NCBI GenBank assembly: GCA_019925105.1
Contig: JAHGAU010000011.1
Location: 372,001 to 436,000, forward strand
From: Niebla homalea
Taxonomy: Eukaryota; Ascomycota; Lecanoromycetes; Lecanorales; Ramalinaceae
Length of the DNA: 64,000 bases
Reading direction: 5' to 3'
The translations under genes were made by a program, and so were the position numbers. Positions 37,615-49,989 of this stretch are shown one piece after another. Each line of letters begins with the position of its first letter. The stretch's first letter is position 1. A model generated the notes under the pieces. That model was given only the letters and a program-made list of their open reading frames with translations. It was not told the origin of the DNA and ran no database searches.

Positions 37615-37999
37615 ATAGGATTATTATTGATTGATTGATTGATTTATACTACGGATCTAGCTAAGCTAATTCCGGCGTTCCTTAATACTCGGCTATTTGG
37701 CCTTATTAATAACCGTAAAAAACCTAATATCTATAACGTTAAGAATAAAAACCGGTATCCACCTAGCCTTTACTTACGTTTTAAGGGCTAAGAGTATTTA
37801 CGGCCGTTTAAAGAGTAAGAATTTATTTATACGTTTTTTTTAAGAAAACCCATAATATTATAACTGAATCCACTTAAGGGTTACCTTTAAACCTATTATT
37901 CTTCTGTTACTTTATAGGTTTATTTAATATTAAAATTTCAGAATTCTGATTATACTATTAAATATCCTTATCGATACGTATATTATTATTACCTTATTT

Positions 38000-40900
38000 A
38001 TACGACTTTACCGACCGATATAGTATCGTTTCTTACGCCGCCTTAATATTTATAGCCCTTTTAACCTTTTATTAAATATAGTTTTCCCGCTATTACTTTT
38101 TACCCTTAAGTTAACGGTAAAATTTCTTAATTAAATCTTTGATTATTTCTTTTATTTTTTTAATTAAGTTGAATTATAATAATAAGCCCGTAATTATTAT
38201 AAATTTAACGGCCGTTTTAATACCCTTTTTATTAATAAGTATTTAACGATAATTATTAATCCTTACCTTTTTAATTAATCCCGGTTTAAGTTCCTTAAAT
38301 AATAAATAGGAGATTAATACATATATAGTATTTTATTTTCATTATTTATATTTATAGTTAATATTAATCCGGTTACCGGTATATATAATAAAAAAGAAGT
38401 AAATTAAGCCGTTCTTATTTATTTAAAGTTAAATTATTAATACGTTATCGTTTTTCTTTATAATCCCGTAATGCCGGAAATACTTATTAATAACCTCGTT
38501 ATTATTTAACGCTAGGTACCGTTATCCTTAAAGGATTAATTCTTTATATTTACGTTAATACTTTATTTATTTCTTTATAATTTATAGGGTAATCGCCGTT
38601 AATTTTACTTTTATAACCTTTTTCTTTTTTACCGTTTTTACTTTAAATAAGAATTTATATACTTTTATATTAACTTTTTAAATATAAGTTAAGTCGACCT
38701 CTTTTTTAGTTTATTTTAATTTGATTTCCGTAAGGGGGATAAGTACCGTTTTTCTACGTTTTCTTATTTAAAGCCTTTTATAATTTTAATAAATACGTTC
38801 GTTTCCTATTAACGTAATTAAATTTATACCTTTTTTAAGTTTCACTTAAATAATTATTTAATTTAAGGTTAATTTTATTAATAATATAAAAACTTCGGAT
38901 TCCAATATTAAGATAAGAATCGCTTTATATATTTTATTTATTATTCTTAAGTATCGGTTTTAAATTTTTTATAATTACCGGACGGGTTTTTTCTTATATT
39001 TAAATATACCTTTAAATATATATTAGATAATTATTACGTACGTTATTATAAACTTTATAACCGCTTAATAAATGGTTTTAACCTTCTATAAGGTAGCTTT
39101 TTACGTTGATGCCGTAAAATAAATAAAACTTTTTTTTTTTATAAAACTATCTTCTTTTAAACCTTTTTTATATAATCTTTTTAATTTAATTTCTTATTAA
39201 CCTATAAACCGAATACCTTAATATTAACTTCTGGTTTTACCGTTATATTGCTTAAATCTATTATAACTATTATATTATATAGTTTTAAACTTTTTATTAT
39301 ATAAATAAACTTATACTTATACGGGGCGAATTAAACCTTATATATCCTTACCCATTATAAATAAACTTTATAAGCTTATTTTAACTTTAAATAATTTATA
39401 TAAATAAATATATTATAAGTTAAAAGATAAATATCGTTAATAAAACCTTTTATTTAAACCTTCTATTTTAATTTTACTAAGTTTTTAATAAGTAAACCGT
39501 TAAAAAATAGGAATAAAATTAAAAAGATAAATAACCTTTAAAGAATCCCTATTATCGCGGGTTTTATTATATTTATCTTTTATTTTAGGTTAATTAATAT
39601 CGTTTAATTACTTAAAAAACTCTTTATTTAATTTATAAAGAAAAGTAAGACTTTTTTTTTCCCGTAAATTATATAATAATATTTAATAATTTATTTTATT
39701 AAACGCTTTTATAATATTTAAGGAAAGAAAACTTATAACGTATTTTTTCTTATAACTTTATATTATATATACGTTATCGATTAAGCTTTTAAGAATTATT
39801 TCCGTTAATTATCCTTTTTTTATTTTTATTTATTAATCGGGGAATAACTTATACCCTTTTATATAATTACTTAAGATCTTTATAATTACCGTTTTTAAAG
39901 TTTTTTTTAACGTATAAAGGAATATTATAAGTTTATACGACTTTATTTTTAAGTAATTTAACTTAATTAACTTCTTAAGGATAATCGTTTTAGTTTCTTT
40001 AAATCTATAAAGGTAATATCTTATATTAAAATAAATTTAAAATAAATAAGTAAAGACCTCTTTAAATAATAATATTATTATAAATAAAAATTTATTTAAT
40101 ATATTATTAAGTCCGGGGGCTTTATTTTTCTTCGGTTTATTAATCGTTTTAATTATTATTTCTTAGGTTATTATTTTACTTATTATTATTAATTTAGGAT
40201 ATACCGTACCGTTAATATTTATTAAGTTAACTTCCGGTAATAAAGGAAAAAACGCCTTTCTAAGAACCTTAATTTTACCGTTAAAAATATTTATTACCGT
40301 ATTATCTGGTTTTTTTAAGGATAAAAATTTAAGAATAAATTTAAATTTCTTATTTTATTCTTTACTATATTTTATTAGCTTTTAAACGTTATAAAAGGAA
40401 ACCGTTAAGTTATATATTATAGCCCGGAAGTATATTTATTTAATTTTCCGGATAATTCTTTTCTTTTTTTTTTAAACTTTTTTAACCATTAAAGCGTCTC
40501 CTGGTTTTTATATTTAATAACTTATTTTATAAACGCTTTTACCTTTATAATCGCCTTTATATATTTTTTATTTTAATAGGTTTTAACTTTTTAAAACGGC
40601 TTTATTATTAAGATTATAATATTAATTATTTTATTTAAAGCTTTTATTATCCACTTTATAAAATAATTAATTTATTCTTTATTATTAAGTTAAGGACGCT
40701 TTATTAATTGGGATATTATTTTTATTATTTTTATTAATATTTTGGTTTCTTTAACCGTTTTTTATATTTATTTAAATAATAAAAACGGAGTTATATTAAT
40801 AAACCAGTTTAAAGTTATTTATATTAAAACGTAATCCGAATTATATTTTAAGTCTTTTTAAGGTCTATATATTATAATTAAGTTAATAATACCTTCCGAG

Positions 40901-41789
40901 CTGAATATTAAGTTAATTATAGTTTTAAGTTTATAACTTTCTTATATAATAGCCTTTTTTAACGTTAATAATATAAAATTAAATTATATAATAATTATTA
41001 ATAGCTTTTTAAATTTAATATAATTAATCATATAATTATTTTTGTTTTATTAAATATAATAAAAATTAAAATCCTTTATTAAAAGGTACTTATTAAATAT
41101 AATTATAATATTTTTAAGTAATAAGATTATAAAAGATCCTTTTTTATTAACCGGTAACGGATTATATATATTATAAATATTTAAGGTACCTTTAATATCC
41201 TTTTCTTATATAATCCGGAGTATATATAAATTCCCTCCGTAATAAATAATATCTTAATTATTTATATTTAACCTTTTATTAATAAAGAAATATATCTACG
41301 TTATTTCGTTACTTTTAAAGGTTAAATAGAAATTATTTCCCGGGTTAATTAAAGAATAAATATACGGATTATATAATAACTTTTATATCGCTATAATATT
41401 AATATTTTTTATTTCCTTAAATCTGAATATTAATATTATAATTTTAATTATTTCTTTATATACGTTATATTATATTACCTTTAAAAGCGTAAATATATTA
41501 AATATTAATGTCCGTTAAGCTTCTTTTATTAATTTTTATTTATATAAATAATTTCTTTTTAAAATTAAATATTATTTATCTTAATTTTTTTATTATAATA
41601 ATAATCCTGGTTAAACGGTTAACCTTAAAGGTTAATATCGTTATAAGTTTCCTTTTCTTTACGTTATTAATTATTATATTTTACCCTTCTTTATTTAATA
41701 GGCTCCGTTTATATTTTAAGACCGTTTTTAATTACTTTATTAATTTAAATTTATATAAATTATAACGTTAAATTTTAATTATTATTTTA
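38000..41789 (-). pseudogene. LINE copy C ORF2 (endonuclease, RT, RNase H), RIP-inactivated
   Basis: Polymerase remnant read right to left. INKPKKNKAPGLN near 40110-40150 is the N-terminal RT motif. GFINDIYLLTYNIF near 39440 is the catalytic segment (one of two Asp retained). FAPYKYKFIYI and then VKPEVNIKVFGLQV at about 39250-39330 are the segment typical of LINE RTs that ends with VLGLQVD. The region from about 41780 to 40250 should hold the endonuclease, and 38950 to 38000 an RNase H domain as in Tad1 elements, but I could not confirm their catalytic residues. No intact frame. Confidence 0.85.
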
Positions 41790-43391
41790 ATTTCTTTACG
41801 TTAAATTTCTTTTACTTTTATTATATACCGTAAGTCTTATATTGAATAACTATTATTATTATACGTTACGTATTTTAACGTGTTCTTTATTAAGCCCTTT
41901 ATTATTAAGTTAACGTATTTATACGTATTATACCCTTCGGTATATATTATGTATTTTATATTATTAAGGTACCTCATAATAATATACCTATATTCTTAAT
42001 ATTTAAAGTATTAATAAATATCTATTACTTAATTTTAAGGTCTTATTAACTTAAAAGATTTACCCTTTATTACCCTTTTATTGAAGATATTATTATATAT
42101 CCTTATTAACGTTACGCTTAAGATAACCGTAGAATATTTCTTTATATAATTAAAAGCGTTTAGCCTTTTTATTATAACGGGGAGGCTATAATTAACGATC
42201 TTTAACCTAGGGTAAAGGACCATATTCTCCTTTTTTATCCGTTTTAGGGTAATTTCCCTTTTTTTTCCCGTAAATTTTATTAAGTATATCCCGTTTACCG
42301 TAATAACGAAGGATTACCTTAATACCTTTACTATCTTATATCCCTTTTTACCGGTTTATCTCTTTAATTTCTTTAACCCTTTTTTCGCTTTTAATAAAAT
42401 TATATTAAGGAAGATATCCTTACTTTATAGCTTACGTATTATAATAATTTATTTTATTAATGGTTTTTCCGTTATCTTAAATATTTTTATTAATTATAAC
42501 GGGTTCGTTTTCGCCATTATATTCTTTTCTTCCTCGTTTAATAATTATATAATTATTATTTTTACCTTTTTTAACGTTATTATTTTCTTTTTTACCCTTA
42601 TTTCCTTTATTATTAACGCCGGCGCCGCCCTTATAGCCCTTATTACCCAGTTTATCCCTGCTCTTTTCCTTAAAGTTTCCCCCGTTACTCTTTTACTTTA
42701 TACGTATCCTTTTTATTTCTTTTTACCTCTATTTATTAACGTTTTTATTATTACCCTTTAAGCTCCGCATAGCCTTTTTAATTCCTTTAAATTTCTCCCC
42801 GCTTTTACGTAAAAGTCTTTTATTCTTTATAGCCCGATTTATAGTATCGGCTAGGTTTTTAACGTAATATCCTTCTATATAATTATAAAGAGGCCTTTTA
42901 ATACCCTTACCGCTTTTTCCTTTTTTACTTCTTTCCTACGTATCTGGTAATTTTTTTTTTTTATAGTTTATTCTTATTTACCTGGTATCTTCCTGTTTTT
43001 ATTTAATTTTCTTTTAATTTATATATACTTAATAAAGCCTTTTACGCCTCCGCTTACCCTTTATCCGTCCCCACGTACCGTCCTTATCCCCTCTGCCCTT
43101 TATTTATTATTCTTTATAATAATATTTTTACGCGTTATACGCGTCCCTTTACGCGTATTTTATTAATTATAAACTCCCTATTTAATTTAAGGCCTTTTTA
43201 TCTCGTATTTATTACGTCGTTTATACGACTTATCACCGTTCCTATTAATTTAGGCCGCTTACCCTTCCTTTTTTTTTTACCCTTACCATTCCGTTTCCGC
43301 TTATCGCATTTAAGGTACTATCCTTACTGTTACTTAAGCTATATACGCGTGCATCGTTTCTGACCTCTGGGGTCCCGTTATTCGTCGCCAT
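41790..43391 (-). pseudogene. LINE copy C ORF1 (gag-like), RIP-inactivated
   Basis: Starts MATNNGTPEVRN at 43391. The stop-free piece at 42035-42223 includes LPVIIKRLNAFNYIKKYST, plausible for ORF1 of this clade. Near 41830-42000 regularly spaced residues (AEGYNTYK.., CN-type spacing after reversing RIP) suggest CCHC knuckles. An opposite-strand open frame at 41508-41765 is a shadow. The left end is an estimate. Confidence 0.68.
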
Positions 43392-43405
43392 CATAGGATT
43401 ATTAT

Positions 43406-44764
43406 ATTATCATTAATATTACGTTTATTAAAGCCTTTTTTAACTTAGTATTTAAATAAAATACTTAATACTTAAATAACGCCGTATAGAATATAAATAA
43501 TATAAAGAATATAAGGGCGTTAATCGCCTTAAAGATTGAATTTATATTTAGTATATTTAATATATTTAATACGATATATATAATATATTTATTATAATTA
43601 ATTACGACCGAGATAATAAATACTTATTAATTATAATATAAAAGATTCGCTTATAAATTATAATATAAAGGTTAATATTAAAATAATATTTATACTTTTA
43701 TAATATTTTATAAAGTTTTTATTCTAATATAAAGCAAAAAGTTTTCCTTTTTATTTAATTATTTTTTAAATTAATTTTTAATTAAAGAGTTTATATAATT
43801 CTTTTCCGTAATATTATATAAATTAAGCGTTAATTAATAATAAATAAATACGTAAAGTTATAAGTTAAATATATCTTTATAAGGATTTACTTAAATATAT
43901 CTTTAAGTTTATTTAATTAATATTTAAATAGCAATTATAAGAATCAATCGGTAAATATTTTAAATAATTTTTTTAGAAGATACTTTATATTTTATTAATA
44001 TTATATTACGTAATACTTTCTATTTATTCATTTTAAGACGTTTTAGTTCCTTTAAAATAATTTTATTATGATAATAATATTAATCTCGTAAGTCCTTATT
44101 ATATTAATTATATCCGCGATATTTTACGAGCCTAATCGTTAATTAATATAATCTTAAAGGTAACTACCTATTTTAAGGGTAAATAACGATTATATATTTT
44201 TATCAATCCTTTTTTTCTTATATTTATTAATATTATAATTACGTTTCTCTTATAATTTTATAAACTTTTTAATCCGAAACTTGTCTAAATACTTAAATCC
44301 TATTTATAGATCTTAATTATATTATTAACGCGATTAAGAATAATATTAATAATATTTATATAATCGATTTTTTAATATATTTTAACTATTAATATAGTTA
44401 TATTAATAGTTAAGCTTCGGACTTTTTACCTTTTTATTCTTTAAAGCGAGACTATTATTATAATTATATATTAATATTACTTAATAAAAAGTCTACGGAG
44501 TATATTTAAGTATAAAAATACCTTAAATACTTTATATATATATAAAAGCGCGTTATCCTAATTATAAGGACTAAAGGATTACCGTTAACTTTATAATAAT
44601 ATTATAAAAAAATATAATTAATAAATAATTAATATTTTTAAATAATAATCTATTATATTAACTTAAAGTATAATTAATACGTATAATTTTTATAAGTTAC
44701 CCATAAGATATAAATAAGGCATCTTTAAGAATTTATATTTTAACTTCAAGATAAGTTACCCTTA
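43406..44764. other. No recognisable gene; AT-rich interior of the 23-kb insertion
   Basis: Resumes the insertion to the right of LINE C. Stop-filled in all frames, with no repeat family or motif recognised. Confidence 0.5.
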
Positions 44765-45860
44765 AAGTTATCCCCGGAACTCCTTTTAAATCTATATATT
44801 TATTATAATATTTATTATAATATTTATTATAAAATTTATAAATATTATCTTTATCCTTATTGCTTTTATAAAATTATTAAATAATATTATTATTATTATT
44901 ATTTTTATAAAATTTATAAATACCGTTATTATTATTAATTATAATTATAACCCGCGCCTTAATTTAATATTTTATTATTTTTAAATTTAACCCTAAATCC
45001 GCCCCGGAGCCTCCCCTTTGAATTTATACCCGGGGGCTTATTTATCGTAATATTTATTATAATATCTATTATAATATTTATACTTAAATATTATCCTTGC
45101 CTTTATTGCTTTTATAAAATTAATGGATAATATTATTGCCGTTATTATTTTTATAATATCTATAACTACCATTATTACTATTAATTATTATTCTTATGGT
45201 AATAACCCGTATTTTAATTTAATATTTTACCCTCCCTAAATATATCCTGGGATCCACTTTAAAAGTTACCCTTAAAGCTATTACTTAAGCTATATTTATC
45301 CCAATATTTATTATAATTATCGTAATATTTATTATAATATATATTACGATTTCTCGAACCAGTACTTTTATACCGTTATTGCCGTTATTGCCTTTATAAA
45401 ATTTATATATATAATTATTTAATTATTATTATTATCGTAATAATTTAATTTAACATTTCACCCTTAAAGGCTCCCCTCGGAATCTACCCTTAAGTACCTA
45501 TTTATCGCAATATTTATTATAATATTTATCGTAATATTTTATTGTATAATTTATTATATAAATTATAAATATTATCCTTAATATTATTATTTTTATAAAT
45601 TTAATAAATAATATTATTATTATCTTTTATATAAAATTTATAAATACTATTTTTATTACTAATTATTATCGTTATAATAATAGCCTTAATTTAATATTTT
45701 ACCCCCGGAACGGCCCCTTAAATTCAGTTTAGGATCTATCTTTAAAGCGATATTTATCGTAATATTTATTATGATATTTATCATAATATTTATTATAATA
45801 TTTTAAGTTAATATAATTATAAATATATTATTACCGTTTTATTAATTATATATTTTATGT
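44765..45860 (+). repeat. About five imperfect tandem units, roughly 200-280 bp each
   Basis: Each unit has a CCCGGGG- or CCTTAAAG-type GC patch, then TTTATCGTAATATTTATTATAA repeats, then ATTGCTTTTATAAAATT and TTTAATTTAATATTTTACC. The ATTGCTTTTATAAAATT landmark recurs near 44860, 45105, 45387 and 45586. Non-coding. Confidence 0.75.
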
Positions 45861-47800
45861 TATTATACTATATTATTATAGCTTAATAGCCTTATAATCT
45901 TATTATTAATCGTAAAAGGTATTAGGGGTTTATACGGACGTAATAAGGCCGCCATGAATATTATTATTAAAACTTAATATATTAAATTTAATACCCGTAG
46001 CCTATAAAACCGATATTAAAAAATAATACTTATATTTTCTCTTTTATTTTTATTTACTTTATTTTTATCTTTATTTTCTTTATTTCCTTTTCCTTTATTT
46101 CTTTTATCCGAAATTATATAAATAATAAAACTTTATTTAAAATTTATAACCACTTATAAGGAAATAGAGATATTCTATAGTTATAAGAGTATATTTATTA
46201 TTTTATTACCTTTTAACGTTATAATTATTAATAAATATATTTAATCCTTATATCTTATAGACTTAGGTTTTAAGGCCTGGTATAAATTAAATTATTAACT
46301 TATTTATAATATTATTTAAGTCTATAATATTTTAAATTATCCTTTATTCTTTTATAACGCCGTTCTAAAGAGCTCCGTTAAAATACTTATAATTATAATT
46401 TATTTCCGAAGAGCTTTAATATTTAATTTTTAAAGTTTTATAATTTATTAAAGAAATCTATAAAGAATTCCGTTAAAATACTTATAATTATAATTCGTTT
46501 TTAAAGAGCTATAAAGTATAAGTTAATTAAAAAAATAATTAAATAAATATTATAATTATTAATAAAGATTAAGCCTTAAAGGCTATAACTTTATTTAATT
46601 TAAATAATTTTAATAATATATTAAAGAATAATAATTAAAATTCTTATAATTTATACGTTTTTTACGTTAATAAAACTGGTTTAATATTAAAATATCCTAT
46701 AAACGTTAAAAGAATTTATATAGATAAGGATTACGTTTCTTAAATTAATTAATCCGACGATAAAAATATACTTAATTAATTATAATAAATATAGATTTAA
46801 AGTAATAGACCTTAACAAGAGACTATAATCGTAATATAAAGGAGTTAAAAAAGATTATAATCGTTAAAGATTAATTTATAAATAAATCTTTTCTTATTAA
46901 AGGTATAAATAAAATTAAAATATTAAGAAATAACGATATTTATATTAAATATCCCTTAAAAATTAATCTATTTAAGTCTATAATAAACGTTTAAAGCTAT
47001 AAGGTATTATTATATAAAAAGTATATATATAAGGGTTATTTTGGCCAGTTAATTACCCATAAGAAAGGAAACATAAAGTTTAAAGGAACTATATATTAAC
47101 GTTTAAGTCCCTTAAGATATAAAGGGGACTTATTTCGTAATTTTATTATTTAAGACGTTCCGCTTATTTTAAAATAATATAATTAACTCCGCTTAATCCG
47201 AGTAAATAATATTACGTCTTTACCTCTTTAAAGACTGGCTTTATTAAGGTCCTTTTACGTAAGTATAAGGAAGTTTATTCTTTAACTTTATTTAAAACCT
47301 CTCCGTCGTTAAGACCAATTTATAAGTAAATTTTCTCTTATTAAAAGTATTTATCGACTTTACCTGGAAACCCTTTTTATTTATTTATTTCCTTTAATAT
47401 AGAAAGGATATTATTACCTTAGATCCTAAAAGGATATCATTACCTTAAAGGATACTATTACTTTAAATCTTAACTTAAGCGAATATTAACGTTTATAATT
47501 TACCAACCTCCTTTTAAGAAGTTATTTTAATATATTTAAATATAGCTTTTAATTAAGGCCCCGTAATACTTATAGAATGTCCGGCCGTCTTAATTAATCC
47601 TTAGCCGATAAAACGTAAATAATTCTATAATATCTTTATACCGTTTAAAAGGCAGCCTTATTATATATATTAACTTAAATCCGATCAATCTTATTAAATT
47701 ATAACGGATCTCGTATAGGTAATAAATCCCGTATAGGTAATAAGTGAATACTTAATGGTGGATATAGTAAAGTCAAGGATGCAGGGCAGGTAGTAATGGA
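45861..47800. other. No recognisable gene; AT-rich interior of the 23-kb insertion
   Basis: Contains a pyrimidine-rich run (46030-46110) and two related short segments at about 46370 and 46450 (AAGAGCTCCGTTAAAATAC and AGAATTCCGTTAAAATAC) followed by TTATAATTATAAT. No protein motif recognised. Confidence 0.5.
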
Positions 47801-47804
47801 TATA

Positions 47805-47990
47805 ACGCAGTCTTAATGGTGTAGCGCAGTCTTAGTGGTGTAGCGCAGTCTTAGTGGTATAGCGCAGTCTTGGTGGTGCAGCGCAGTCTTGGTGGTATAG
47901 TGCAGTCTTGGTGGTATAGCGCAGTCTTGGTGGTGCAGCGCAGTCTTAATGGTGCAGCGTAGTCTTGCAGCGTAGTCTTAATGGTAGATA
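47805..47990 (+). repeat. 19-bp minisatellite (GCGCAGTCTTGGTGGTGTA)
   Basis: About nine and a half direct copies differing at one to three positions. It retains CpA and TpG, so it has not been RIP-mutated. It lies 120 bp inside the right terminal array, mirroring the left minisatellite in position but not in sequence. Confidence 0.9.
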
Positions 47991-48104
47991 TAGGTAATCT
48001 ATTTTTAAGCACCTATGCTAAGAATTACTTATTTAGACAAAAGATTACTCTACTGCTTAAATAGTATTAGCTTGAACAATAAGCTTAATAATCAGAACCC
48101 TCTT

Positions 48105-48219
48105 AAAAGCCAAGACGATCTTGAGTCCAAGACCGTCTTAAGACGATCTTAAGACGGTCTTAAATATAAGACGGTTATAAGACCGTCCCAAGACGATCTT
48201 AAAAGTTTAAGGGAACCCC
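48105..48219 (-). repeat. Right terminal array of 11-bp palindrome
   Basis: About seven copies of AAGAC(C/G)GTCTT or near variants (AAGACGATCTT) between 48111 and 48200, followed by GTTTAAGGGAACCCC to the LINE junction. Inverted relative to the left array: the reverse complement shares unit order and spacing over the outer 60 bases. Confidence 0.86.
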
Positions 48220-49989
48220 TTAAGGTAATAACCAATATCGAAATATACTTAAAAGAAATAAATAAAAACCTTTTTAAATAATAAGGCTATTATTATTAAG
48301 AATCTATTAAAAATCCTATTTAATCTTAAGGCTTTATTTTTCTTTAATTTATTAATTATTTTAATTATTATATCTTAAGTTATTATCTTATTTATTAATA
48401 CGGGGTTAAGGTATATAATACTATTAATATCGTCCAGATTAGTTTTTAACGGAAAAGGGAAAAATACTTTTTTAAGGGCCTTGATTTTACCGTTAAAGGT
48501 ATTAATTAATATATTATCGGATTTCTTAAGGGGTAAAAATTTAAAGATAAATTTTAGTTTTTTATTTTATTCTTTATTATATTTTATTAACTTTTCAATA
48601 TTACGAGGTAAAACCGTTAAATTATATATTATAAACTAAAAGTATATTTACTTAACCTTCTTAATAATCTTTTCTTTTTTTTCTTAAGTAACCCTTAGTT
48701 AATTAAGTATCTTTTAATTCTTATACTTAAAAGCTTATTTAATTAACCTTTTCGCCTTTATAGTTACGGTTATATATCCTTTATTTTAATAAATTTTAAC
48801 TTTTTAAAAGGGTTTTATTATCGGGATAATTTTATTAATTATTTTACTTAATGCTTTTATTATTTATTCTATAAAAAGGTCAATCCGGTTTTTATTATTT
48901 AATTAAGGAAGGTTTATAAACTATATTATTATTTCTTCTGCTTTTATATAAATCTTTACTTTCTTAACCGTTTTTTACGCCCTCCTTACTGGTAATAATA
49001 AGGTTATATTAATGATTTAATTTAAAGTTATTTATATTAATATATAATTCGAATTATATTTTAAGTCTTTTTATGGCCTATATATTATAACCGCGTTAAT
49101 AACCTTTTCCGTATTAAAGGTTAAATTAATCGTTATTTTAAATTTACGATTCTTTTACGTAATAGTCCTTTATAATATTAATAATAAAAAATTAACTTAA
49201 ATAATAACTATTAATAGGTTATCTGATTTAATATAATTTATTATACGCCCTTTTTCGTTTTATATATAATAATATAAGTTAAAGTCTTTAAATAATATAT
49301 ATTCACTTAAAGTAATTAAGACCTCCTTAAGTAATAATATTATAAAAGGTTTTTCCTTATTGGCCGGCGGCGGGTTATATACGTTATAAATATTAAGGTC
49401 GCCCTTTAAGTCTTTTTTTTTATAATACGGAATATATAAAAATTTCTATTATAATAAGTAATATCTTAATTATTTATATTAAGCCGTTTATTTATAAAGA
49501 AATATATTCTGGTTATTTTATCCCTTTTAAAGGCTAAATAAAACCTTTCTTTTAAATTAATAAACGAATATATATATAAGCTATATAGTAATTCCTATAT
49601 TATTATAACGTTAACGTTTTTAACTTTTTTAAATTTAAATATCGGTATTATTACGTTAATTTTTTTATTATGGACGTTATATTATATTATTTTTAAAAAT
49701 ATTAATATATTATATATTAATCTTTATAAGGGCTCCCTTTTTTATACCCGTTTAAGTTACGGACTTCCTATTAAAGTTAAGTGTTTTCTATTTTAATATT
49801 TTCCTGGCTATTATTAAAGACGTAAGATAACCGGCTTTTAAGGTCGGGATTATAAGGAGCTTTTTCTTCTTTATTGTTATTTACCTTTTATTATTTAATT
49901 AATTAAGTTTACGTTTTAAAATTATTTTTAATTAATTTATTAAATTAGTTTTATACGCGTTATACCGTTAAATTTTTACGGTTATCCGG
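48220..49989 (-). pseudogene. LINE copy E ORF2, endonuclease and N-terminal RT
   Basis: The minus strand near 48330 reads INKLKKNKALRLN, a mutated KAPGLN motif of the RT N-terminus. The 23-kb insertion lies about 115 bp further along the frame. The rest is collinear with copy C 40008-41789. Confidence 0.75.

Larger units (their letters stand above)
37628..43392 (-). mobile_element. Tad1-like LINE, copy C (full length)
   Basis: Complete 5765-bp LINE read right to left, with a perfect 13-bp target duplication ATAGGATTATTAT (37615-37627 and 43393-43405). Its 3' end carries a (TTGA)4 tract on this strand, i.e. an (AATC)n tail. Its 5' end lies one base before the ORF1 ATG. Two ORFs follow in the order ORF1, then ORF2. 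It is the reference for placing copies A, B and E. Confidence 0.93.
25077..48219. mobile_element. 23.1-kb insertion with palindrome-array terminal inverted repeats
   Basis: Large insertion splitting the RT gene of LINE E. The LINE frame runs up to about 25076 and resumes at about 48220, matching continuous copy C around 40008. Each end carries an inverted array of the 11-bp palindrome AAGAC(C/G)GTCTT, and the arms align: CTTAAATTCCAAGATCGTCTT at the left against the complement CTTAAACTTTTAAGATCGTCTT at the right, differing by a few bases. GC-rich minisatellites sit just inside each end. After removing LINE C and the 336-bp LINE fragment it is about 17 kb. No transposase, recombinase or other protein was recognisable. 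The exact termini (GGGGT-like) and target duplication are unresolved within a few bases. Candidate relatives by architecture are large TIR transposons with subterminal repeats, but the superfamily is unknown. Confidence 0.75.

Noticed and set aside
25077..48219. Calling the insertion a Starship or a Maverick
   Set aside because: No tyrosine recombinase, protein-primed polymerase or integrase could be read, and the target duplication is unresolved; size and architecture alone are not enough.
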